Made by a program: the position numbers and the translations under genes | NCBI RefSeq assembly: GCF_021405525.1 | Contig: NZ_JAGQAG010000001.1 | Location: 434,001-498,000 of the forward strand | Reading direction: 5' to 3' | Length of the DNA stretch: 64,000 bases | Origin: Ruegeria pomeroyi | GTDB lineage: Bacteria; Pseudomonadota; Alphaproteobacteria; Rhodobacterales; Rhodobacteraceae | Part shown: piece by piece, positions 42,315-51,618 of the stretch | Position numbering within the stretch: the stretch's first letter is position 1 | Layout of the letters: each line of letters starts with the position of its first letter | The notes under the pieces: generated by a model | What the model saw: the letters and a program-made list of their open reading frames with translations, nothing else | Databases searched by the model: none | What the model was told of the DNA's origin: nothing

Positions 42315-43535
42315 ATGAAATCCCCTATCGAAATCCCCCCTGCCCAAGCGATCTGGCGCGACCGGCGCGCGCAGGCGCTGCTGTTGGCGGCCACGCTGAC
42401 CATCATGGCAAACGCCACGATCAGCCCGGCCCTGCCTGGTCTGGCGCGCGAGTTTGCGGCTCATCCACAAGTCGATTTGTTGACCCGCCTGCTGGTGCCT
42501 GCGCCCTCGCTTGCGGTGGTGTTCGTCGCGCCGCTGATTGGGGTGCTGTCCGACCGCATCGGGCGGCGCGGCTTGCTTGTCTGGGGCATCGCCCTCTTTG
42601 TTCTTGCGGGCAGTGCCGGGTTGGTGCTGCCGAGCCTGGAGAGCATGCTGGTAAGCCGCTTGATCCTGGGTATCGCGGTGGCCGCGATCACGACCACCCA
42701 GACCGCATTGACAGGGGATTACTTCAGCGGTGCGGCGCGGGCGGCGCTGACCGGATTGCAAACCTCGGCCCGCAATTTTGGCGGCTTTGTCTTCATCTCA
42801 ACTGCCGGGGTGCTGGCGGCGCTGTCGCCGCGGTTGCCCTTTGCCATCTATGCCTTGCCGCTGCTGGTCCTGCCCTTTGTCCTGCAATCCTTGCCGCGTC
42901 CGGTCCGCCTGGTCGCCGCGCAGGTCGGTAAGGCCTCGGCGACAGACGGGCACCGAAACTGGCTGTTGATCCTGACTGGCCTCTTGCTGCTCCAGATGGT
43001 CACAAACATGACCTTCTTCATCATGCCGACGCAGATCCCGTTCTATCTGGACGCTCTCGGCCATGACAGCGCGGTAATGACAGGCACGGTGCTGGGCCTG
43101 CTGACGCTGGCCGGGGGGCTGGCCGCGTTGGTATACGGGCGACTTGCCGCCCGGCTAGGCGTGACTGGGATCTGGGCGCTAGGATATGGCGCCATGGCGA
43201 TAGGCATGGCCGCCATCGGGGCCCAGGCGGGGCTTCCCGCGATGCTGGCCGGGGCGGTGTGCATCGGGATCGGCTTTGCCTGGGTGCTGCCCGCCTTTGT
43301 GACTGTGATGCTGGCGATTGCCCCGGCACGGCGCCGGGGGGCCGCCGGTGGCCTGCTGACCACGGCCATCTTTCTGGGTCAGGTCCTGTCGCCCTTCGTG
43401 AGCCTGCCCATCATCGCCGCCATAGGCTTTGACGGGCTCTACCTCGGGGCTGGGGTGCTGCTGGCAACGATCAGCGCGCTGGCGCTGATCGGTTGTGTCT
43501 TGCAGCGCAGGCGCATTCGCGGCCACGCGGTCTGA
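42315..43535 (+). CDS. MFS transporter under MerR-family control
   Basis: A 406-residue 12-span major facilitator, probably a drug or metabolite exporter (DHA1-like): GVLSDRIGRRGLLVWG near residue 74 is motif A. ATG 42315 lies 35 bases after the predicted -10. Its MerR-regulated promoter suggests induction by a redox-active or small hydrophobic compound. Convergent with the peroxiredoxin gene, only 4 bases apart. Confidence 0.88.
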   Translation: MKSPIEIPPAQAIWRDRRAQALLLAATLTIMANATISPALPGLAREFAAHPQVDLLTRLLVPAPSLAVVFVAPLIGVLSDRIGRRGLLVWGIALFVLAGSAGLVLPSLESMLVSRLILGIAVAAITTTQTALTGDYFSGAARAALTGLQTSARNFGGFVFISTAGVLAALSPRLPFAIYALPLLVLPFVLQSLPRPVRLVAAQVGKASATDGHRNWLLILTGLLLLQMVTNMTFFIMPTQIPFYLDALGHDSAVMTGTVLGLLTLAGGLAALVYGRLAARLGVTGIWALGYGAMAIGMAAIGAQAGLPAMLAGAVCIGIGFAWVLPAFVTVMLAIAPARRRGAAGGLLTTAIFLGQVLSPFVSLPIIAAIGFDGLYLGAGVLLATISALALIGCVLQRRRIRGHAV

Positions 43536-43539
43536 GATG

Positions 43540-44025
43540 TCAGATCTGCTCCAGCAGTTCCTCGCCCACGGTCAGCTTGCAGGCGCCGGCCTCTTCTTCG
43601 AGGTTCAGCACCTTGACCACCCCATCCTCGGCCATCAGGGCAAAGCGCTGGCAGCGGTCGTAGAGGCCGACCACCGGTGCGCTGAATGCCAGCCCGATGG
43701 CCTTGGTGAACTCGGCAGTCGGGTCGGCCAGCATGGTGATACCGGCCTCGGTTGCGCCGCTTTGCTGGCCCCAGGCCGTCATCACGAACGGGTCATTCAC
43801 GGAAACGCAGATCACCTCGTCCACGCCCTTGTCGGCCAGGGCCTGACGGGTACGGATGAAGCTGGGCAGATGGGTCATCGAACAGCCACGGGTAAAGGCG
43901 CCCGGCAGGCCGAACATCACCACCTTGCGGCCCTTGAGCTTGGCGCCAAGATCGACCGTCTCGGGGCCCTTGTCACTGAAGACCATGAATGTGGCGTCCG
44001 GCAGCGTATCTCCGACTGAAATCAT
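43540..44025 (-). CDS. Peroxiredoxin, Prx5-like
   Basis: A 161-residue thiol peroxidase of the Prx5 group. Peroxidatic cysteine in LPGAFTRGCSMTHLPSF near residue 49, where most members have GAFTPTCS; the Pro-Thr to Arg-Gly change is notable. A second cysteine in VDEVICVSVNDPF (near residue 73) is usual in this group. Reduces H2O2 and alkyl peroxides, with glutathione/glutaredoxin as likely reductant. Confidence 0.92.
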   Translation of the reverse strand: MISVGDTLPDATFMVFSDKGPETVDLGAKLKGRKVVMFGLPGAFTRGCSMTHLPSFIRTRQALADKGVDEVICVSVNDPFVMTAWGQQSGATEAGITMLADPTAEFTKAIGLAFSAPVVGLYDRCQRFALMAEDGVVKVLNLEEEAGACKLTVGEELLEQI

Positions 44026-44123
44026 CCTCGTGAACCTCTCTGTTGGATTTGCGGAACTCGTCCCTCCGGCATATAGCTGTCAGATATGACAAGGCCATGG
44101 GAAAAAGCGGGGCGGGCAGAGTG

Positions 44124-45335
44124 ATGAGCCATATCGTTGTGATCGGTGCCGGACAGGCGGGGGCGTCTCTGGTCGCGCGGCTGCGCAAGGACGGGTTTGC
44201 GGGAGAGATCACCCTGATCGGCGCCGAAGCGGTTCCGCCCTATCAGCGCCCGCCGCTCAGCAAGGCCTATCTGCTGGGCGAGATGGAAAAAGAGCGGCTG
44301 TTCCTGCGGCCCGAGAGTTTCTATGCCGAGCAGAACATCACCTTGCGGTTGGACGCACGGGTGAGTGCCATCGACCCGGCGGCCAAGACCGTTTCGCTGG
44401 GGGGTGAGGTCATCTCTTACGACCAGCTGGCGCTGACCACCGGGTCCGAACCGCGGCGCCTGCCCGCCGCCATCGGTGGCGATCTGGCGGGTGTGCATGT
44501 GGTGCGCGACCTCGCCGATATCGACGCAATGGCCCCTGCGGTGACCGAAGGCGCCCGCGCCCTGATCGTTGGGGGCGGGTATATCGGCCTTGAGGCTGCT
44601 GCCGTCTGTGCCAAGCGTGGGGTGAAGGTCACGCTGGTCGAAATGGCCGACCGCATCCTGCAACGGGTCGCGGCGCCTGAGACCAGCGCCTATTTCCGCG
44701 CGCTTCATACCGGCCACGGGGTCGATATCCGCGAGGGTGTGGGCCTGACCCGACTGACCGGCGCGCAAGGCCGCGTGAGCAGCGCGGTGCTGACGGACGG
44801 AAGCGAATTGCCGGTCGATTTCGTGGTGGTCGGCGTCGGCATCGCCCCAGCCACGGCTCTGGCCGAAGCGGCGGGTCTGGCGATCGAAAACGGCATCCGC
44901 ACCGATGCGCAGGGCCGCACCTCGGACCCGTCGATCTGGGCGGCGGGCGATTGTGCCTCGTTCCCCTACAAGGGCGGGCGCATCCGGCTGGAAAGCGTGC
45001 CCAACGCCATCGACCAGGCCGAAACCGTGGCACAGAACATGCTGGGCGCGGGCAAGGATTATGTGGCGCAGCCGTGGTTCTGGTCTGACCAATATGACGT
45101 CAAATTGCAGATCGCCGGGCTGAATACCGGCTATGACCGGGTGGTGACCCGTCCAGGCGAAGGGCAGACGGTGTCTTTCTGGTATTACACCGGTGACCAG
45201 CTGGTGGCGGTCGATGCGATGAACGACCCGCGCGCCTATATGGTGGGCAAGCGGCTGATCGACAGTGGCAAGACCGCCGATCCGGCCGTCGTGGCCGACC
45301 CGTCGGCGGACCTGAAGCCGCTGCTCAAGGCGTGA
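44124..45335 (+). CDS. FAD/NAD(P)H ferredoxin reductase (rhodocoxin/putidaredoxin reductase type)
   Basis: A 403-residue pyridine-nucleotide flavoprotein. FAD loop IVVIGAGQAGASLVARL near residue 4, PPYQRPPLSKAYL near residue 42, NAD loop GGGYIGLEAAAV near residue 151 and WAAGDCASF near residue 272. The family reduces [2Fe-2S] ferredoxins for P450s or dioxygenases; no such partner is adjacent. ATG 44124 (MSHIVV) is chosen over GTG 44121. Stop overlaps the rsmD start. Confidence 0.9.
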   Translation: MSHIVVIGAGQAGASLVARLRKDGFAGEITLIGAEAVPPYQRPPLSKAYLLGEMEKERLFLRPESFYAEQNITLRLDARVSAIDPAAKTVSLGGEVISYDQLALTTGSEPRRLPAAIGGDLAGVHVVRDLADIDAMAPAVTEGARALIVGGGYIGLEAAAVCAKRGVKVTLVEMADRILQRVAAPETSAYFRALHTGHGVDIREGVGLTRLTGAQGRVSSAVLTDGSELPVDFVVVGVGIAPATALAEAAGLAIENGIRTDAQGRTSDPSIWAAGDCASFPYKGGRIRLESVPNAIDQAETVAQNMLGAGKDYVAQPWFWSDQYDVKLQIAGLNTGYDRVVTRPGEGQTVSFWYYTGDQLVAVDAMNDPRAYMVGKRLIDSGKTADPAVVADPSADLKPLLKA

Positions 45336-45892
45336 GGATCATCGCAGGCGCATTCCGGGGCCGGGCGCTGGCCTCGCTCGGCAAGGGTGATGCGGGCGCG
45401 CATCTGCGCCCCACCACCGACCGCGTCCGCGAAAGCCTGTTCAGCGTGCTGACCCATCTGGATGTGATCGAGGGCGCGCAGGTGCTCGACCTGTTTGCGG
45501 GTACCGGTGCGCTGGGGCTCGAGGCACTGTCGCGCGGGGCCGCGCATGTCACATTCGTCGATGACGGCCGGGTGGCGCAGGGGCTGATCACCAAGAACAT
45601 CTCGCTGACCGGCAGCGGTGACAGCACCACGCTGATCCGCCGCGATGCCACCCGCCTTGGCCCCAATCCCGGCGCGCCCTGCGGCCTGATCTTTCTCGAC
45701 CCGCCCTATGGCAAGGGAATCGGCGCGCGCGCCCTTGCGGCAGCGTTGGCTGGCGGCTGGGTGGCTGATGACGCCCTGATCGTGTGGGAGGAAAGCGCCC
45801 CCATGCCCGCGCCCCAAGGGTTCACCCTTCATGATACCCGCAAATATGGTGATACCCACATATCCCTGATGTGGAGGGATGTTTCAGGGTGA
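45332..45892 (+). CDS. rsmD: 16S rRNA (guanine966-N2)-methyltransferase
   Basis: A 186-residue SAM-dependent methyltransferase. Opens with MRIIAGAFRGRALAS from a GTG start; RPTTDRVRESLFSVL near residue 29, SAM loop LDLFAGTGALGLEAL near residue 54 and catalytic LIFLDPPYGKG near residue 118 (DPPY). Modifies G966 of 16S rRNA during 30S assembly. GTGA overlap with the flavoprotein gene. Confidence 0.95.
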   Translation: MRIIAGAFRGRALASLGKGDAGAHLRPTTDRVRESLFSVLTHLDVIEGAQVLDLFAGTGALGLEALSRGAAHVTFVDDGRVAQGLITKNISLTGSGDSTTLIRRDATRLGPNPGAPCGLIFLDPPYGKGIGARALAAALAGGWVADDALIVWEESAPMPAPQGFTLHDTRKYGDTHISLMWRDVSG

Positions 45893-45979
45893 AACAGGAT
45901 CGGCATGCCGTCGCTTGCTGCTGATTTGCCCCTACGCCCTGGCCGCGATAGACCTCGTTTGGATAACTCGGAGCACCTC

Positions 45980-46627
45980 ATGCGACTTGAATTGGTGATA
46001 TTCGATTGTGACGGGGTTCTGGTGGATAGCGAGCCGGCGTCGAACCGGTCAATGGCGGAAAACCTGACGCGGCATGGGCTGCCGCTGACCACAGAACAGT
46101 CCATGGAACTGTTCGTTGGCTGTTCCATGGCCGGGGTAAGGGAAAAGGCAATCAGCCTGGGTGCGCAACTGCCAGACAATTGGGTTGAGCAGGTCTATTC
46201 CGAGGAATACGCCTGTCTTCGAAAGGGTGTGCCGCTGGTGTCCGGTATCCCGGAATTGTTGAAAAGGTTGGATACCGCTGGCATCCGATGTTGCGTGGCC
46301 TCCAACGGCAGCGAAGGCAAAATGCGCATCACACTGGGCCAAAACGGGCTGTGGGAACGGTTCCATCCCAACGCCATGTTTTCAGCGCATGAACTTGGTG
46401 TTTCCAAGCCTGATCCGGGTCTGTTCCAGACCGCTGCCAGACAATTCCAGGTGCAGGCAAGGGATTGCGTGGTGATCGAGGACAGCACCAGCGGTGTGAC
46501 CGCCGCTATTCGGGCCGGAATGCGCTGCCTTGGTTTTGCCGCCCATGATGACGGTGCGCGGCTGCGCGAACTCGGGGCCGAGGTGTTTCACGAAATGGCC
46601 GAGGTTCCGGCGCTGCTTGGACTCTGA
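45980..46627 (+). CDS. HAD-superfamily hydrolase, beta-phosphoglucomutase-like subfamily
   Basis: A 215-residue phosphatase-type HAD protein. Motif I FDCDGVLVDSEP near residue 8, motif II CVASNGS near residue 106, motif III lysine in SKPDPGLFQ near residue 140, motif IV VIEDSTSGVTAA near residue 162. Probably a sugar-phosphate or nucleotide phosphatase; substrate unknown. ATG 45980 fits the domain start. Base composition looks slightly lower in GC than the neighbours. Confidence 0.9.
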   Translation: MRLELVIFDCDGVLVDSEPASNRSMAENLTRHGLPLTTEQSMELFVGCSMAGVREKAISLGAQLPDNWVEQVYSEEYACLRKGVPLVSGIPELLKRLDTAGIRCCVASNGSEGKMRITLGQNGLWERFHPNAMFSAHELGVSKPDPGLFQTAARQFQVQARDCVVIEDSTSGVTAAIRAGMRCLGFAAHDDGARLRELGAEVFHEMAEVPALLGL

Positions 46628-46700
46628 CCGGTCCGAGCGCGCGGAACCTTCCATCGGCTGCGCGCCTTGTCTTTCCTCTTGCCAAAAATATCCCGGGGGC

Positions 46701-46718
46701 CCGGGGGCTGGCCCCCGG
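46701..46718. terminator. GC-rich hairpin between two convergent genes
   Basis: Arms CCGGGGGC and GCCCCCGG around TG, 12 bases before the map stop, preceded by CCAAAAATATCCCGGGGGCC. No proper T-run on the plus side; on the minus side a TTTTTGG run lies 14 bases beyond the stem. It may end transcription from either gene. Confidence 0.5.
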
Positions 46719-46729
46719 TTCCGCCCTGG

Positions 46730-47539
46730 TCAGGCATAGGTCGGATGGAATTTGCCGCCCGGCGACAGGGTAAAGATCTCGACCCCGTCTGCCGTCACCC
46801 CCACCGAATGCTCGAACTGTGCCGAAAGCGACTTGTCGCGAGTGACCGCGGTCCAGTCATCGGCCAGCGTCTTGGTCTCGGGGCGGCCCAGGTTCACCAT
46901 CGGTTCGATGGTAAAGAACATACCCTCTTCCAGCACCGCGCCGGTACCGGGACGGCCGTAATGCAGCACGTTGGGTGGGGCATGGAACACCTGGCCCAGC
47001 CCGTGACCGCAGAAATCGCGTACCACCGACATGCGATGCGCCTCGACATAGGTCTGGATCGCGTGGCCGATGTCGCCAAACGTGTTGCCCGGCTTGACCA
47101 TCTCGATGCCTTTGAACAGCGCGTCATGGGTGACCTGGATCAGCCGTTCGGCCTTGCGCGGCAGCTTTCCCGCCACATACATCCGGCTTGTGTCGCCGAA
47201 CCAGCCGTCGACGATCACGGTCACGTCGATGTTCAGGATGTCGCCATCGCCCAGACGCTTGTCGCCGGGAATCCCGTGGCAGACCACATGGTTGACCGAG
47301 ATGCAGCTGGCGTGCTGATAGCCCTTGTAGCCGATGGTCGCCGATTTCGCGCCGGCCGCCTCAACCATCTCGGTGATGATCCGGTCAATCTCGCCCGTGG
47401 TCTGTCCCGGAAAGACATGTTCCGCGACATCGTCCAGGATGCGCGCCGCGACTGCCCCTGCGGCATGCATGCCGGCAAAGTCCGCGGGTTCGTAGATGCG
47501 GATGCCATCCTTGGTCAGGCGGCCACGATGTTCCTTCAT
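46730..47539 (-). CDS. map: Methionine aminopeptidase, type I
   Basis: A 269-residue cytoplasmic metallopeptidase removing initiator methionine. Metal ligands: D in ILNIDVTVIVDGWFGD (two aspartates near residues 106 and 117), H in GHGLGQVFH near residue 181, E in FTIEPM near residue 214 and E in QFEHSVGV near residue 245. Single gene, 85 bases from sfsA. Confidence 0.96.
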   Translation of the reverse strand: MKEHRGRLTKDGIRIYEPADFAGMHAAGAVAARILDDVAEHVFPGQTTGEIDRIITEMVEAAGAKSATIGYKGYQHASCISVNHVVCHGIPGDKRLGDGDILNIDVTVIVDGWFGDTSRMYVAGKLPRKAERLIQVTHDALFKGIEMVKPGNTFGDIGHAIQTYVEAHRMSVVRDFCGHGLGQVFHAPPNVLHYGRPGTGAVLEEGMFFTIEPMVNLGRPETKTLADDWTAVTRDKSLSAQFEHSVGVTADGVEIFTLSPGGKFHPTYA

Positions 47540-47624
47540 CGGTGCGGGGCTCCATTTGTTGCGCGCGGAACCCTATTTAGGCTGCTTGCGCAGAAAGTGC
47601 CAGAGGTCGCAGGGTCGCAATATG

Positions 47625-48317
47625 TCAAAGCATCTCGGCGATTTCGACCCCTTCGGGCGAGATATGGGTCGACAAGATCAGCTTTTCCACACCCTGGCTC
47701 CGGGCAGTTTCAAAGGCGCGCGCGTAGGTCGGGTCGATATCTGCGGCCAAAGAGAAGCTGTCGCAATCGGTGCGCTGCACGAGATAGAGCATGATCGCCC
47801 GATGCCCCTGCCGCGCCACCGTGGCCAGTTCCGCCAGATGCTTTGCACCGCGCGCGGTCACGCTATCGGGAAACTCTGCCAGCCCAGGCTGGCGGCATAG
47901 CGTTACGCTTTTCACTTCGACATAGGCGTCCGGCAGGCCGGGCTGGCTGAGCAGAAAGTCGATACGGCTGTTCTGGCCGTATTTAACCTCGGGCCGGACC
48001 GTTTCATAGGCGGCAAGCGCCGGGATGGTGCGGCGCTCGAGCGCACCCTTCAGCGCCCGGTTCGGGACCGAGGTATCGACGCCGGTGAAATGGCCGTTCT
48101 CGTGATCTACTAAACGCCAGCCGAATTTCAGCTTCTTCTTCGGATCGTCATTGGGCTCCAACCAGATTTTCATACCCGGTTCGGCCAGGCCCAACATGGA
48201 GCCGGGATTGGCGCAATGGGCGGTCACCTCGCGCCCGTCCTCCAGCCGGCAATCGGCCAGAAAGCGTTTATAGCGGCGGATCAGACGGGCGGGGACAAGA
48301 GTTGTTTGAAAGCGCAT
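47625..48317 (-). CDS. sfsA: SfsA family protein
   Basis: A 230-residue SfsA protein. LIRRYKRFLADC near residue 12, THCANPGSM-type segment near residue 34 (here AHCANPGSMLGL), RIDFLL near residue 112 and AYVEVKSVTL near residue 125, a PD-(D/E)xK-like nuclease core. Named for a sugar-fermentation stimulation phenotype; DNA-binding/nuclease role presumed. ATG 48317 is chosen; in-frame upstream reading crosses a divergent gene. Confidence 0.93.
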   Translation of the reverse strand: MRFQTTLVPARLIRRYKRFLADCRLEDGREVTAHCANPGSMLGLAEPGMKIWLEPNDDPKKKLKFGWRLVDHENGHFTGVDTSVPNRALKGALERRTIPALAAYETVRPEVKYGQNSRIDFLLSQPGLPDAYVEVKSVTLCRQPGLAEFPDSVTARGAKHLAELATVARQGHRAIMLYLVQRTDCDSFSLAADIDPTYARAFETARSQGVEKLILSTHISPEGVEIAEML

Positions 48318-48366
48318 GATACCGGGCCTATACCTGCGGCAAGGGTCGATCAAGAGAGAGGGCGCC

Positions 48367-49089
48367 ATGCCAAACCCAACCGCCGCCATGCTGGTCATCG
48401 GGGACGAGATCCTGTCGGGCCGAACCCGCGACGCCAACACGCACCACCTGGCCGGGGAACTGACCAAGCACGGGATCGACCTGAAAGAGGTGCGGGTCGT
48501 CAGCGACGATGCGCCCGCCATCGAAGCGGCGGTCAAGGCTCTGTCAGACGGGTTCGACCATGTGTTCACCAGCGGTGGCATCGGTCCCACTCATGACGAC
48601 ATCACCGCCGACTGCATCGCTCGCGCCTTTGGCGACCATATCGACATCCGCGCCGATGCGCGCGCCCTGCTCGAGGCGCATTATGCCAAGACCGGGCTGG
48701 AGTTGAACGCGGCCCGCCTGCGCATGGCCCGTATCCCTGACAGTGCCACGTTGATCGACAATCCGGTCAGCACGGCGCCCGGTTTCACCATCCGAAATGT
48801 GCATGTCATGGCCGGTGTCCCCAGCGTGTTTCAGGCGATGGTCGCCAGTATCCTGCCGACACTGACCGGCGGTGAGCCGTTGTTGTCGCAGACCCTGCGC
48901 ATCGACCGGGGCGAGGGCGACATTGCCGCCACCCTGACACAGCTTGCGGCGGACTTTCCCGATCTGACGATTGGGTGCTACCCGTTCCAGATCAACGGGG
49001 CGTTCGGTGCCAATGTCGTAGTGCGGGGCACGGATGGTGCCCGGATCGACGCGGCAGTAACCCGGCTTGCGCGGGAGACCGCGCAATGA
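48367..49089 (+). CDS. Molybdopterin-binding (CinA/MoaB-like) protein
   Basis: A 240-residue protein of the MoCF_biosynth family, CinA N-terminal type: AMLVIGDEILSGRTRDANTH near residue 7, FTSGGIGPTHDDITAD near residue 67. It lacks the C-terminal deamidase of full CinA. CinA-type N domains hydrolyse ADP-ribose-like compounds, so the exact role is open. ATG 48367 follows GAGAGGGCGCC. ATGA overlap with the following GNAT gene. Confidence 0.88.
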   Translation: MPNPTAAMLVIGDEILSGRTRDANTHHLAGELTKHGIDLKEVRVVSDDAPAIEAAVKALSDGFDHVFTSGGIGPTHDDITADCIARAFGDHIDIRADARALLEAHYAKTGLELNAARLRMARIPDSATLIDNPVSTAPGFTIRNVHVMAGVPSVFQAMVASILPTLTGGEPLLSQTLRIDRGEGDIAATLTQLAADFPDLTIGCYPFQINGAFGANVVVRGTDGARIDAAVTRLARETAQ

Positions 49090-49811
49090 CGCCTGACTGG
49101 TTCGCGGTAGTCGATGCGACTTGGCCCGCCGCCGACAGCCGGACAGACGGCACCCTGACCCTGCGCGAGGGGAGTGGCGGCGGCAAGCGGGTCTCTGCCG
49201 CCTCTGCCTCGGGTGCGGTTTCCGAGGTTCAGATCGATGCCGCCGAGGCCGCGATGCGGCAAATGGGTCAACCGCCGCTTTTCCAACTGCGCCCCGGTGA
49301 CGAGGCACTGGATGCGTCACTGGCAGGACGCGGCTACTCCATCGTCGATCCGGTCAATATCTATGCCTGTCCCGTCACCCAGCTGACCGATACCCCGATC
49401 CCGCGTGTGACCGTCTTTGCCCTGTGGGAGCCGCTGGCCATCATGCGCGAGTTGTGGGCCGAGGGCGGCATCGGACCCGGACGGCTGGCGGTGATGGACC
49501 GGGTCACCGGGCCCAAAACCGGCCTTCTGATGCGGCATCGGGACAAGCCGGGCGGTGTCGCGTTTGTCGCTATCCATGACGGCGTCGCCATGCTCCATGC
49601 GCTTGAGATTCCGCCGAACCAGCGCCGTCAGGGTCTGGGCCAATGGGCGATGCGCGGCGCGGCCTTTTGGGCGATGGACAACGGCGCGCATACTCTTAGC
49701 GTGGTCTGCACCAAGGCGAACGAGGGCGCCAATGCGCTCTACCGCTCTCTCGGCATGGAGATCGTCGGAGAGTATCACTATCGCCTGCTGGAGGAGAAAG
49801 AGACCGCATGA
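49086..49811 (+). CDS. GNAT-family N-acetyltransferase
   Basis: A 241-residue acetyltransferase. The C-terminal half has the acetyl-CoA loop EIPPNQRRQGLGQWAMRGA near residue 178 and VCTKANEGANALYRSLGM near residue 206; the N-terminal half is divergent. Substrate unknown. Both ends overlap neighbouring genes by 4 bases, so it belongs to the four-gene coupled unit 48367-51291. Confidence 0.88.
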   Translation: MTPDWFAVVDATWPAADSRTDGTLTLREGSGGGKRVSAASASGAVSEVQIDAAEAAMRQMGQPPLFQLRPGDEALDASLAGRGYSIVDPVNIYACPVTQLTDTPIPRVTVFALWEPLAIMRELWAEGGIGPGRLAVMDRVTGPKTGLLMRHRDKPGGVAFVAIHDGVAMLHALEIPPNQRRQGLGQWAMRGAAFWAMDNGAHTLSVVCTKANEGANALYRSLGMEIVGEYHYRLLEEKETA

Positions 49812-50380
49812 CCGACCAGACCCGCCCCACCGCGCTGGACCTGCCGATGGTGGACCCGTTGCCGCCGGAAACGCAGAAATACTTCGATATCTGTGTCGAG
49901 AAACTGGGCATGGTGCCCAATGTCCTCAAGGCGAACGCGTTCGACATTGCCAAGCTCAATGCCTTTACCGCGATGTATAACGATCTGATGCTGGCACCCA
50001 GCGGCCTGAGCAAGCTGGAACGCGAGATGATCGCGGTTGTGGTTTCGTCGATCAACAAGTGTTTCTACTGCCTGGTCGCGCATGGCGCTGCCGTGCGGCA
50101 GTTGTCGGGCGATCCGAAACTGGGTGAGATGCTGGTGATGAACTATCGCGTGGCGCCGCTGGATGCGCGTCAGCGCGCGATGCTGGATTTCGCCGCCAAG
50201 ATGACCACCGCCAGCGCCGAGATCGAGGAAGAGCATCGCCAGGCCCTGCGCGATGTGGGGTTCAGCGACCGTGACATCTGGGACATCGCCAATGTCGCCG
50301 GTTTTTATAACATGTCGAACCGGGTCGCCAGCGCCACGGCGATGGTGCCCAATGACGAGTATCATTCACAATTCCGATGA
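49808..50380 (+). CDS. AhpD/carboxymuconolactone decarboxylase-like peroxidase-related protein
   Basis: A 190-residue helical protein of the uncharacterised peroxidase-related group. The CFYC pair in NKCFYCLVAHGAAVR (about residues 85-88) and the nearby histidine form the AhpD-type thiol relay. Probably an alkylhydroperoxidase or oxidative-stress thiol enzyme. The Pro-rich start and the FYNMSNRVAS tail are typical. Coupled by ATGA overlaps on both sides. Confidence 0.9.
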   Translation: MTDQTRPTALDLPMVDPLPPETQKYFDICVEKLGMVPNVLKANAFDIAKLNAFTAMYNDLMLAPSGLSKLEREMIAVVVSSINKCFYCLVAHGAAVRQLSGDPKLGEMLVMNYRVAPLDARQRAMLDFAAKMTTASAEIEEEHRQALRDVGFSDRDIWDIANVAGFYNMSNRVASATAMVPNDEYHSQFR

Positions 50381-51291
50381 TCGTCAGGCTTGCCCTCTGC
50401 GCCGCACTGGCGGCGACACCTGCACTGGCGCAGGAGTTGAGCCTGACCTTGCCGCAGGGCAGCCGGCAACTGACCGAGCGTATTCGCGCGCTTGACAGCT
50501 ATGCCTTGCCGACCGGTGTGCACGGGGCGGAGGGGCTGCCTTCGGTCCTGCTCGAAGGACGGATCGAAAAACGCACCTGGCGGATCAGCATCGGATCCAA
50601 GACCACCTTGCAGGTCTTCGCCCCTCTGCGTGACCAGATACTTGAGGCCGGATACGAGATCCTCCTCGATTGCCCGGCCGAGAACTGCGGCGGCTTCGAT
50701 TTCCGCTTTGCGACCGAGGTGGTGCCGAGCCCCGACATGTATGTGGCGGTGCGTGACTATCGGTTTTTGTCGGCGATGCGTGGGGACGAGGCGCTGAGCC
50801 TTTTGGTCAGCCGCAATCCGCCCGATGCATATGTACAGCTGATCCAGGTGTTTCCAACCGGGTCGGTGGCGCTTGACCCTATCGCAGTCGAGAAACCCGC
50901 TGCAGCCGCTGTGCCGCTCGACCTTGCCGGGCGCCTTCAGACCCGTGGACGGGTGATTCTCTCTGGGCTCGACTTCGCCACCGGATCGGATGCTCTGGGC
51001 GAAGGGCCTTTTGACACGCTGGCTGAACTGGCGCAGTTGCTGCTGCGGGATGGCGGTATGCGCCTGGTTCTGGTCGGGCACACCGACAACATCGGCAGTC
51101 TGGAGACCAACATCGACCTGTCCCGCCAGCGGGCCGAGGCGGTGCGGGCCCGGCTGATCGAGCAGTACGACATCCGGCCGGAGCAGTTGCAGGCGCAAGG
51201 AGTTGGATACCTAGCGCCTGTCGCCTCGAACCTGACCCTGGAAGGGCGCGAGGCCAACCGGCGGGTCGAGGCGGTGCAACTTTCGCCGTAG
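50377..51291 (+). CDS. OmpA-family cell-envelope protein
   Basis: A 304-residue exported protein. Signal peptide to about residue 15 (AALAATPALAQE). Middle part of unknown fold (about 20-165) with two cysteines in LDCPAENCGG. OmpA C domain (about 190-300): FATGSDAL, LVLVGHTDNIGS near residue 228, LSRQRAEAVRARL and VGYLAPVASN...NRRVEA, the murein-binding residues. Likely anchors envelope to peptidoglycan. It is the last gene before the mobile-element scar. Confidence 0.92.
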   Translation: MIVRLALCAALAATPALAQELSLTLPQGSRQLTERIRALDSYALPTGVHGAEGLPSVLLEGRIEKRTWRISIGSKTTLQVFAPLRDQILEAGYEILLDCPAENCGGFDFRFATEVVPSPDMYVAVRDYRFLSAMRGDEALSLLVSRNPPDAYVQLIQVFPTGSVALDPIAVEKPAAAAVPLDLAGRLQTRGRVILSGLDFATGSDALGEGPFDTLAELAQLLLRDGGMRLVLVGHTDNIGSLETNIDLSRQRAEAVRARLIEQYDIRPEQLQAQGVGYLAPVASNLTLEGREANRRVEAVQLSP

Positions 51292-51618
51292 GGTCCGGAC
51301 TTCGGTAACGGGGGCGTCCCAGTCAAGCCATTTTGCTCAGAACAATTGATCCGCCATAGCGGTTCCTTTGATATTCTTGGTGCCCGCCCTGGCTTTTGTC
51401 GCGGCTTTCGGCTGAGACCCTTGGGGTACATGCTTCGGTTCGTGGTCAGCGCGGCGGCTGCCAACATGACGCTGGTTCGATAAATTTCCGATGTGCCCTT
51501 CTCATAGGCGTGCTTGACGGAGGCAGCGACAATCCAGACCCCGGCATCATCGGAACCACGTCCCTGCGGGTCCTCGAAAGCCTGCAATCAAGCAGGCAAC
51601 TGGTGGGATATCATTCTG
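51292..51618. other. Gap between the OmpA gene and the IS110 remnant; no gene supported
   Basis: 327 bases with frames on both strands but none with a ribosome site or recognisable protein. It borders the 3' side of the IS110 transposase and may include that element's non-coding end, so it is where a bridge-RNA-like transcript would lie if the element were of the IS1111 kind. No terminator for the OmpA gene was seen. Confidence 0.4.
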
